Positions 1-5,235 of a DNA stretch of 5,235 nucleotides are shown piece after piece; position 1 is the first letter of the stretch, and every line of letters starts with the position of its first letter. The position numbers were made by a program, and so were the translations under genes. The notes under the pieces were generated by a model that had not been told where the DNA came from, made no database searches, and was given only the letters and a program-made list of their open reading frames with translations. The DNA comes from Methanobacteriota archaeon (GTDB lineage Archaea; Thermoplasmatota; Poseidoniia; Poseidoniales; Poseidoniaceae), in the NCBI GenBank assembly GCA_002723635.1, contig PBMM01000031.1, positions 17,231 to 22,465 on the forward strand. Direction: 5' to 3'.

Positions 1-650
1 AGGTCAGCATCAAAGCCAGTCCTGCACCAGTCGATGGCCTCCGCCACGATCAGGTCATCACCGGTGTTGTCACCGTCGACATCGCCCGAAAGTGCAGCAG
101 CCACGCCCAACGTGATGCCGGGCACGGCGCCTTTCTGATGCCCATCGGAGACCATGAGGCCAACCATCATCGTACCATGTGCCGTAGCACCTCGATCAAG
201 TGGCTCAGAAGAAGAACCGACGAAGTCGCGGAACTCCACGCGCTGACCATCAAGTGCGGAATGTGTGGTGTCAACACCAGTATCCACGACACAAACACGT
301 ACACCTGTGCCGTCGTAGCCCTCGTCAGCAAGCTCGCGAAGGCCCGTGTCCTCAAACGCCCATTCTGAATCCCCAAGTGGGATTTCCACGAGGAACCATC
401 CCTGGCTCGCGACGATGCCGACCAAAATCAGGAAGATGACAAGGCCGAGCGAGGAACGAGCCACTTGACGGCGACGCACGGGCACCGAAGTGACCAACGC
501 AGGGGCCCAGCCCATGACCTCGGACCGCCATTGGGCCTCGTGCTGCACAGCCGAAGGGTCCACTGCGGTCAGAATCCGGGGTTCCCCGGGTTCCGGCAAG
601 AACTCCATCCCATCCAGTGCCGACGGCCTCACGGCTGCCATTTGGCTCAT
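1..650 (-). CDS. Membrane-anchored subtilisin-like (S8) serine protease, N-terminal part
   Basis: The frame is open from ATG at 650-648 to the left edge: 216 codons and two bases, with no stop. Residues 1-58 are hydrophilic, followed by a basic cluster (RRRQVAR, 59-65), a transmembrane helix (about 68-88) and the start of a peptidase S8 fold. The catalytic Asp is D123 in VCVVDTGVDTTH, the usual DTGxDxxH block. The catalytic His is H158 in AHGTMMVG, where the more usual HGTHVAG has Met for its second His. GAVPGITL and AEAIDWC match the family's next core segments. The oxyanion Asn and catalytic Ser lie beyond position 1, so activity cannot be confirmed. Positive-inside topology puts the catalytic domain outside the cell. 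Only about 35 residues separate the helix from D123, too few for a standard I9 propeptide. The start is uncertain: Met4 and Met15 are alternatives, and no ribosome site decides. Confidence 0.9.
   Translation of the reverse strand, partial: MSQMAAVRPSALDGMEFLPEPGEPRILTAVDPSAVQHEAQWRSEVMGWAPALVTSVPVRRRQVARSSLGLVIFLILVGIVASQGWFLVEIPLGDSEWAFEDTGLRELADEGYDGTGVRVCVVDTGVDTTHSALDGQRVEFRDFVGSSSEPLDRGATAHGTMMVGLMVSDGHQKGAVPGITLGVAAALSGDVDGDNTGDDLIVAEAIDWCRTGFDAD
387..449 (-). other. Signal-anchor transmembrane helix of the S8 protease
   Basis: Residues 68-88 begin LGLVIFLILVGIV and contain no charged residue. Five Arg lie just before, between residues 59 and 66, and acidic residues follow soon after (E89, D94, E96). 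This predicts N-inside, C-outside topology with no obvious signal peptidase site (no clear A-x-A after the helix), so the protease probably stays tethered to the membrane. Confidence 0.85.
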
Positions 651-675
651 CCCGCATTTGAAGGCGTGTTGACCT
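651..675 (-). other. 25-base gap between the two genes, no promoter seen
   Basis: Read on the minus strand, the gap starts with AGGTCA directly after the TGA and ends with GCGGG touching the ATG. The AGGT lies about 21 bases before the start codon, too far for a standard Shine-Dalgarno interaction. There is no A/T-rich TATA-like box in the gap or in the preceding 45 coding bases. This favours read-through transcription from the surface-protein gene and either reinitiation after its stop or a downstream start codon for the protease. Confidence 0.6.
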
Positions 676-765
676 TCAGAAGCGCCGACTTCCGGATCGA
701 GACATGCTCAGTCCGCCCCAGACCACCAACCCAACGATGGCCACAACAATCACGGCCAAGATGGT
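676..765 (-). other. C-terminal transmembrane anchor and short basic tail of the surface protein
   Basis: Residues 1474-1492 (709-765) are uninterrupted hydrophobic residues rich in Val and Ile, preceded by a flexible Thr/Ser/Gly linker (TTTSNSGMGQ) and followed by SMSRSGSRRF with four Arg in ten residues. By the positive-inside rule the tail is cytoplasmic and the whole long array is extracellular. It could act as a permanent anchor. The linker-helix-Arg order also resembles archaeosortase sorting signals, but the PGF motif is absent. Confidence 0.88.
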
Positions 766-3700
766 TTGACCCATGCCGCTGTTGCTTGTTGTGGTCTCAA
801 TGTTGAAGCGAATCTGGAAGTCCACGGGCTTATCGCCCGTTCCTTCGGTGTCTGAAGCAATGGTGGCGTAATCTTCGTCGTCACCCGTCACCTCGATGTA
901 GAACTCGAACCGCTTGTTGCCGTTGGTCATCTTACCAACCTCAAACTCTGCGTCCACAGTCTCGCCTGCAGGCACGCTGATGGTGACCTGTTGGTACTCC
1001 TGGTCTGCATCTTGCTGGCGGGCGTACACGATCACGGAATCGATGGCGTCACGCTCACCGCTGTTGGTCACAGGGATGACGATGGTCGTAGACTCTTGCT
1101 CGGCCGTGTTGTCGGAGCGCTGAACTGCAAGGGATTGGTTCACGCGCAGCGAAATCTGTGCATATTCCACGGTCAGGGTCAGACTGTCGCTGCTGCCACC
1201 AACTTCTGAAACACCCACGGTGATTTCGAGTTCGCCGGTTTCGAAGGACTCGTCAGAGCGGACGTTGAACGCTTGGGACCGGCTGTCGCCTGCGGCCACC
1301 GTGATGGTGCTCGTGGCGGGCGTCACTTCCCACATCGTTGCGTCGTAGTTCTGGACCACTTCGAAGGTGTACGTTGCGTCACCGTTGCCTGTGTTGGTGA
1401 GCATGGTGGTGAGCGTCTGGACGTCGCCGCTGCCAATACCAACGCGGTCGTCCACGGCTTCGACATCGAATCCACGGACGATTGGAACACGAACCGTCAC
1501 GGAGCGTTCGGTGAACTCTCCCGTTTCGGTCGTCAGAAGAACGTTCACGCTGTGTCCATTTTGCAGGGACAAGGACGTGTTTTGGTCGGGGAGGTTCACT
1601 CGGACCTTCAGGGTCGCTTCCATCGGAACGTCGTCCGTCGAAGCGTCCTCACCAATGCCAAGGCGGACCTCGATGGAGGATTGCCAGATGTCCCCGCTCT
1701 CGTTCCAGAACTCAACGCTCCAGTCCGCTGCATCGGGTGCATTACCGGCGTTTCCGGTGGCGGTGTAGACGTCCTCGAATTCGGTGCCGTCGTAGGTCAC
1801 GTCCACCGTGAACTCCACGGCGGTGTGCTCGTATGCTCCGTCTTGCATGGCCTGAATGTCAACGCCGCTTTCGTCGTTCGTAAACGATTCAACGGTGTCC
1901 GCGTCCACGGTTCCGACCTCGACCACAAGGTCGCGATCGGCACGACGGTCGAGCGTCAGCGTCAGTTCTTGGCGATCCGCTGCCACGTTGGTCACGGTGC
2001 TTCCTTCGTAGCTCATGTTGAGCGCCAGGGCGTGTTGAACCGTCACCATGTCCGCGCCAAAGGAGACGCGGCCAGAGGGCACGAGGAGGCTGATGGCACC
2101 GTTCGCGTCCAAGGACACGTCCCACGACACATCTCCGTCAAGGTCCACCGTCACGGTGGGGGTCTCGCTGATCATCGAGGCACCATCAGAAGCGCTGCCA
2201 AGGTGATACTCCAGCAAGTCAATGCCCGTCCACGAGGTTTGCAAATCGATGAAACCACCGATGCTCATTGACTGATTCAGGTGACCACCAGAGCCGACGC
2301 TTGCGTCGAGCAGATCAATGGCCACGGCTCCGTCGTTTTCTCCAAGGTTCGCTTGTTGAACGACGACGATCCATGCACCGGGTTCGACTTCCGCGCTCCA
2401 CGTCAACGTGGTGCCATCGAAGGCCGTGTTGGTCACGGTGACCGCGTCACGGGCCAAGCCAGAGGAAGGCTGCAGCACCACGGTGGCGCCGTCGAGGCGG
2501 GTGGCGTCAACGTCGTCGGTGACCGCACCGCTGACGTCAACGAGGCCAACGGAGACCTGGAGGTCCTCGGACATCGCACTGTCGTTGACCACGTAGGAAC
2601 CGTTCCCATCGAGATCGTACGCAATGTCCGCGAATCCTTCCTTGCTTCCTTCAACCACGTATGAGGTGCGCACAGGAACGTAGAGTTGCCAAACACCGTT
2701 GTCGTCGGACGTCACGTTAGACACGAAGGTCGTGCCGTCAAGGCTTGTGATGTTCATCAGCACGCCTGAGACGCCCTCATCGGCATCTGGCGTGTTGTCG
2801 TCGTCGAGGTCCCAATACAGGCGCCCACCGATTTCGACTTCATGGGCTGCCATGAGGTCCGTCACATTGAGCGACTCGCCCGTGGAGATCGTGAACGGCG
2901 TGGCCGAGGTGTCGATGGTCCAGCGGTCCTGTACACCTTGGCGTTCCAAGTGGACGGACCAGGTGCCGGGCATCATTGGCTCGGTGACAAGGCCGTCGTC
3001 GTCGGTCAGGTCCAAGGACACGTTACCAAGGCCATCGGCCGAAACCAACGTCATCCGGAAGCCAGACAGGTTGCGTTCGCTCAGGGCTTCACGGAGGTGA
3101 AGTTGCACGTCTGCGGCCACAACGGTCGCCAAGGCGAGGTTGAGCCGAGCGCTGTTCTCGTTGACTTGCACGGTTTGACGGAGGAGTTCCGTACCGAGAT
3201 CGCCTTCGTAGGCTCCGATGACGGCAATCCAATCGCCGCTTGGGACGTAATCAGCGAAGGTGCCGTTTTCGTCCACGTCGAGGCTACGGTAATCTTCGCC
3301 ATCGGAGGACACCAGCAACACGCTGTCGCCTTGTGGGCGGAGCACGGAGCCGTTGGCGTCCGTGATCGAACCGTTCACGCGCCATTCGTCAACCAAGGCC
3401 ACATCGATGGCATCGCCGGGCTCAGGGATGCCGACGACGATGGCCGACAAGACCGAGGAAGGCACCAGCGCGTAATCGCTGGCGTTCGCTGAGTCAGCGT
3501 CTTGCGCCTCAAACTCGAGGACGTACGTTCCAATCGGAATGTCGACGGACAAGGTGCCGTTCGCGGCGTACATGTCAGCGGTCACGTTGATCCGCTCGCC
3601 GTGCTCCGTGCTGGGCACGATGGCGAAGGCGGGCATCACCATGCTTCCGTTGGAGACGTTTCCGTCGCCGGCCACGTCTTGGAAGACGTTGAACATGAGC

Positions 3701-5235
3701 GTGTGACCACCGGGGTTGAGGTAGAGGCTTGCAGGTTCGCGGACTTGCTCAGGGTTGCGGGCCACGATGACGTCATCATCGGACGTGGCGTTGTAGGTCT
3801 CGTCATCCACGAGGCTGATGTCGTAAACGCCAACTGGGAGATGGTAGAGGAAACCACCGTTCTCGTTGGAAGTCGCTTGCCACACCACACCGTCCGCGCT
3901 GACCGCGGTCATCTCGACCGGCATCCAGCCTGGGATCTGATCGTTCCACGACGTGCTGTTGTCGATGTGCCACAACGTGCCGGTGATCAACTCAGTCGGC
4001 TCGATGATGATGTCGAGGGCGTCCATGCCGTCGGTGACGTTGACGAGGCTACCATGCCCGTAGCTGGTGCTGATGGAATACATGGTCAACGAGTAGGTTG
4101 CATCCGTGGGCACGCGCATCGAGAACTGGCCTTCACTGTCCGTGTTGGCACTGCCCGTGATGGCCGTGAACGTCAGGCCGTCTGCGCCAGTGGCCGTGAC
4201 TTCCAATTGGGTCACGGCTTCGGTCTCACGCTCAGACTCCAACCAAGCGTCGTAGTCGACGCCAGCCATCGGTGCGGACACCGTGCCGTTCAGCCAAGTC
4301 GAAGCTGCGTAGGTCATCGTGGTGGTGAAGTCGTCCTCACCGACCTCAAGGCGGGCGAGGAGCAGTTGGTCGGCGTCACCGTCGTCGGAGACCGTGTACA
4401 TTCCAATAGGAACTTCTGCGTACACAATGCCGTTCTCATCACTGACCACCACATAGGGGTCGAGTTCGGGTGCGTCGTTGGTCAGCGTGACCGTGCGGTT
4501 AGCCACGTCGAGCGTGGGTTGACCGTCGTTCCCGAAAGGCGCCTCAAGTTGGATGGTGACGTCGGTCATCGGCGGCACCGGGTAGGCCAGCGTGATGTTT
4601 TGCGGTTCGTCTTGAACGCTGAACGTCGCGTTGATCTCGTACCATCCGTCGTTATCGACGTCAACGCGGTAGTAGTATTCACCAGATGGAATGGGTCCTT
4701 GGCTGAAACTTCCGTTTTCGTCGGTCACGATGGTAACGGCTGCGTCCAATCCGAGGCCCGTGTCCACCATTTCGATGATGGTGTCGGCCAACACGTTGCC
4801 GTCCATGTCCTCAAGCACGTCAGCAAAGACGGCTCCAGGCATGGTCATGGCAAGGTCATAGGAGGCCTCGACGCCCACTTCAACGGGGTCGGGCAACAAG
4901 ACGTTCCTGCCGTTCGGCAGGACAGCCACCATGTTGTAGACGCCGGGAAGGAGGCCGGTCTTGTAGAAGGAACCGGGTTGGACCATCGGGCCGGAGAAGT
5001 CGCCTTGACCGACGAACAGACCCGTTCCGTTGAGCGTGCCGATGCCTTCGAAGACACCAGCGCCTTCGAACGTCTGACCGACCACGTCCCTCACGACCAC
5101 GGTGGGCGAGAGGGTTTCCACGCGGCCGCTTGCTTCGACGGTGCCTTCGAAGAGGTACTTCGTGGCGTTCTCGGCACCGGTCATGGTGCAGACGGTTGCG
5201 TTGTCCGGGGTTCGAGTGTTGTTGTCCAGACAATC
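676..5235 (-). CDS. Giant modular cell-surface protein, C-terminally membrane-anchored (N-terminus outside window)
   Basis: The frame is open from the right edge to a TGA at 678-676, giving 1519 residues. The first visible Met is at 5184-5182; residue numbers here count from it. It is probably not the start, because 17 open codons precede it and what follows is hydrophilic rather than a signal peptide. Visible in order: a glycine hexapeptide repeat (39-65), about eleven prealbumin/CNA-B-like modules (to about 1080), three larger Ig-like modules (1081-1460), a transmembrane helix (1474-1492) and tail SMSRSGSRRF. The chain is very acidic, has only seven lysines, no cysteine after residue 1, and about 30 N-x-S/T sequons. 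These traits fit an extracellular archaeal glycoprotein, such as a stalk, adhesin or S-layer-associated protein. No catalytic motif is seen. A protease gene follows 25 bases downstream. The surface-protein class is well supported; the ligand and exact role are unknown. Confidence 0.93.
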   Translation of the reverse strand, partial: DCLDNNTRTPDNATVCTMTGAENATKYLFEGTVEASGRVETLSPTVVVRDVVGQTFEGAGVFEGIGTLNGTGLFVGQGDFSGPMVQPGSFYKTGLLPGVYNMVAVLPNGRNVLLPDPVEVGVEASYDLAMTMPGAVFADVLEDMDGNVLADTIIEMVDTGLGLDAAVTIVTDENGSFSQGPIPSGEYYYRVDVDNDGWYEINATFSVQDEPQNITLAYPVPPMTDVTIQLEAPFGNDGQPTLDVANRTVTLTNDAPELDPYVVVSDENGIVYAEVPIGMYTVSDDGDADQLLLARLEVGEDDFTTTMTYAASTWLNGTVSAPMAGVDYDAWLESERETEAVTQLEVTATGADGLTFTAITGSANTDSEGQFSMRVPTDATYSLTMYSISTSYGHGSLVNVTDGMDALDIIIEPTELITGTLWHIDNSTSWNDQIPGWMPVEMTAVSADGVVWQATSNENGGFLYHLPVGVYDISLVDDETYNATSDDDVIVARNPEQVREPASLYLNPGGHTLMFNVFQDVAGDGNVSNGSMVMPAFAIVPSTEHGERINVTADMYAANGTLSVDIPIGTYVLEFEAQDADSANASDYALVPSSVLSAIVVGIPEPGDAIDVALVDEWRVNGSITDANGSVLRPQGDSVLLVSSDGEDYRSLDVDENGTFADYVPSGDWIAVIGAYEGDLGTELLRQTVQVNENSARLNLALATVVAADVQLHLREALSERNLSGFRMTLVSADGLGNVSLDLTDDDGLVTEPMMPGTWSVHLERQGVQDRWTIDTSATPFTISTGESLNVTDLMAAHEVEIGGRLYWDLDDDNTPDADEGVSGVLMNITSLDGTTFVSNVTSDDNGVWQLYVPVRTSYVVEGSKEGFADIAYDLDGNGSYVVNDSAMSEDLQVSVGLVDVSGAVTDDVDATRLDGATVVLQPSSGLARDAVTVTNTAFDGTTLTWSAEVEPGAWIVVVQQANLGENDGAVAIDLLDASVGSGGHLNQSMSIGGFIDLQTSWTGIDLLEYHLGSASDGASMISETPTVTVDLDGDVSWDVSLDANGAISLLVPSGRVSFGADMVTVQHALALNMSYEGSTVTNVAADRQELTLTLDRRADRDLVVEVGTVDADTVESFTNDESGVDIQAMQDGAYEHTAVEFTVDVTYDGTEFEDVYTATGNAGNAPDAADWSVEFWNESGDIWQSSIEVRLGIGEDASTDDVPMEATLKVRVNLPDQNTSLSLQNGHSVNVLLTTETGEFTERSVTVRVPIVRGFDVEAVDDRVGIGSGDVQTLTTMLTNTGNGDATYTFEVVQNYDATMWEVTPATSTITVAAGDSRSQAFNVRSDESFETGELEITVGVSEVGGSSDSLTLTVEYAQISLRVNQSLAVQRSDNTAEQESTTIVIPVTNSGERDAIDSVIVYARQQDADQEYQQVTISVPAGETVDAEFEVGKMTNGNKRFEFYIEVTGDDEDYATIASDTEGTGDKPVDFQIRFNIETTTSNSGMGQTILAVIVVAIVGLVVWGGLSMSRSGSRRF
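805..1944 (-). other. Three larger Ig-like modules before the membrane anchor (NEW3-like, NEW3-like, CARDB-like)
   Basis: Residues 1081-1240 lack the array signature but show alternating beta strands ending in ERSVTVRVPIV. Residues 1241-1342 have the order LTNTGNGDATYTFEV, a W-x-V-T-P turn, then TVAAGDSRSQAFNV. That is the order of NPCBM-associated NEW3 or COG1470-type domains: an N-T-G-N strand, a W-V-x-P turn, then a G-D/E strand. Residues 1343-1460 have IPVTNSGERDAIDSVIVYA followed by ISVPAGETVDAEFEV, typical of CARDB adhesion modules. Such modules commonly sit next to the membrane in archaeal surface proteins and act as spacers. Sequons are much rarer here (three) than in the preceding array. 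The first module is the least certain. Confidence 0.65.
2776..2811 (-). other. SdrD-B-like calcium-binding loop in one array module
   Basis: Residues 792-803, DLDDDNTPDADE, follow GGRLYW and precede GVSGVLM. Asp or Glu stand at positions 1, 3, 5, 9 and 12 of a twelve-residue loop, the spacing of EF-hand-type calcium loops. The context Y/F-W-D-x-(acidic loop)-x-G-V-x-G-V is that of SdrD B-type repeats of bacterial surface proteins, which bind calcium. The module around residue 500 has a weaker copy (VFQDVAGDGNVSNGS). DxDxDG-type loops also occur at residues 175-180 (DVDNDG) and 857-862 (DLDGNG). Calcium binding is inferred from residue spacing only. Confidence 0.6.
4990..5070 (-). repeat. Glycine hexapeptide tandem repeat, [F/L]-x-G-x-G-x
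   Basis: Residues 39-65 read FEGAGV, FEGIGT, LNGTGL, FVGQGD, FSG: four full six-residue units and part of a fifth, with an aromatic or Leu at position 1 and Gly at positions 3 and 5. A related FEGTVE lies at residues 12-17. At DNA level TTCGAAGGC (plus-strand gccttcgaa) occurs at 5062-5070, 5044-5052 and 5143-5151; the first two are exactly 18 bases apart, as expected for recent unit duplication. A period of six with inward large residues and glycine turns suggests a short beta-solenoid or MORN-like hairpin stack, but no family is identified with confidence. Confidence 0.75.

Larger units (their letters stand above)
1945..5184 (-). repeat. Array of about eleven tandem prealbumin/CNA-B-like beta-sandwich modules
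   Basis: Most modules carry the same signature near their middle: a D/N-rich turn ending in NG or DG plus a hydrophobic residue, then five or so residues, then P-x-G-x-Y/W. Examples are DENGSF...PSGEY (155-170), DENGIV...PIGMY (249-263), NENGGF...PVGVY (440-454), DENGTF...PSGDW (638-652) and DANGAI...PSGRV (1026-1040). Counting from the visible Met, the marker prolines fall at about 80, 166, 259, 359, 450, 550, 648, 739, 837, 935 and 1036. The spacing is therefore 86 to 101 residues, mean 95.6. This is the pattern of carboxypeptidase-regulatory-like or CNA-B folds, which form extended rods in surface proteins. The copies have diverged strongly outside the signature, so the array looks old and is not a recent DNA-level duplication. 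Module borders are approximate. Confidence 0.82.

Noticed and set aside
138..368. 76-codon plus-strand frame at the left end
   Set aside because: It is the exact complement frame of the protease region coding the catalytic Asp and His blocks. Those motifs make the minus strand the real one.
352..657. 101-codon minus-strand frame starting MRDEPNGS
   Set aside because: It overlaps the protease start in another frame and has a low-complexity Gly/Arg/Pro product, whereas the protease frame gives a transmembrane helix and S8 motifs.
676..765. PGF-CTERM type archaeosortase sorting signal
   Set aside because: Linker, helix and Arg tail are in the right order, but there is no PGF or similar conserved triplet and the tail is long, so a plain membrane anchor is the safer call.
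1273..2271. 332-codon open frame on the plus strand
   Set aside because: It lies wholly antisense to the continuous surface-protein frame. Its product is rich in His, Gly, Val and Arg with no domain signature, typical of the complement of a codon-biased acidic gene.
5044..5151. TTCGAA palindromes as a DNA-binding or regulatory repeat
   Set aside because: All three copies are in the same reading frame and encode Phe-Glu-Gly of the peptide repeat, so protein-level repetition explains them.
5182..5184. ATG as the true start of the surface protein
   Set aside because: The frame stays open for 17 more codons to the window edge and no signal peptide follows this Met, although the protein needs export for its C-terminal anchor topology. 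The start is more likely outside the window.
1945..5184. Intramolecular isopeptide bonds as in Gram-positive pilin-like modules
   Set aside because: These need a lysine in each module, and almost none of the modules has one.
1..5235. CRISPR array, tRNA/rRNA, insertion sequence or terminator
   Set aside because: Coding sequence fills the window apart from 25 bases, and I saw no spaced direct repeats, inverted terminal repeats or stable hairpin with a T-run.

Overview
The window holds parts of two genes, both on the minus strand and together filling it except for a 25-base gap. Each runs off one end. Positions 5235 to 676 encode the last 1519 residues of a very large cell-surface protein. Positions 650 to 1 encode the first 216 residues of a membrane-anchored subtilisin-type (S8) serine protease. 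The spacing and shared orientation suggest co-transcription, with the surface protein first. No RNA gene, insertion sequence, CRISPR array, promoter or terminator is visible.

The organism is most likely an archaeon, probably a marine planktonic one of the Marine Group II / Poseidoniales kind. This is inference, not proof. It rests on a very acidic, lysine-poor exoprotein, about 30 N-linked glycosylation sequons, tandem prealbumin-like modules followed by NEW3/CARDB-like modules, a single C-terminal membrane anchor, a neighbouring S8 protease, no convincing Shine-Dalgarno site, and moderately high GC (high fifties per cent by eye). A surface-protein locus of a bacterium or a different archaeon cannot be excluded without a database search.

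In the order of transcription (right to left), the surface protein begins outside the window. Its visible part opens with a short stretch carrying the only two cysteines, then a glycine hexapeptide repeat (5070 to 4990). Next comes an array of about eleven beta-sandwich modules with a period of 86 to 101 residues (to about 1945), then three larger Ig-like modules (1944 to 805), one transmembrane helix (765 to 709) and a ten-residue basic tail. After the 25-base gap, the protease begins with about 60 cytoplasmic residues and a transmembrane helix (449 to 387). Its catalytic domain follows, with the Asp and His of the triad visible; the Ser lies beyond position 1.

Both products should present their main mass outside the cell membrane. 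The simplest reading is a cell-surface stalk or adhesin paired with a membrane-tethered protease that could mature it, shed it or digest what it captures. That link is inferred from gene order only.
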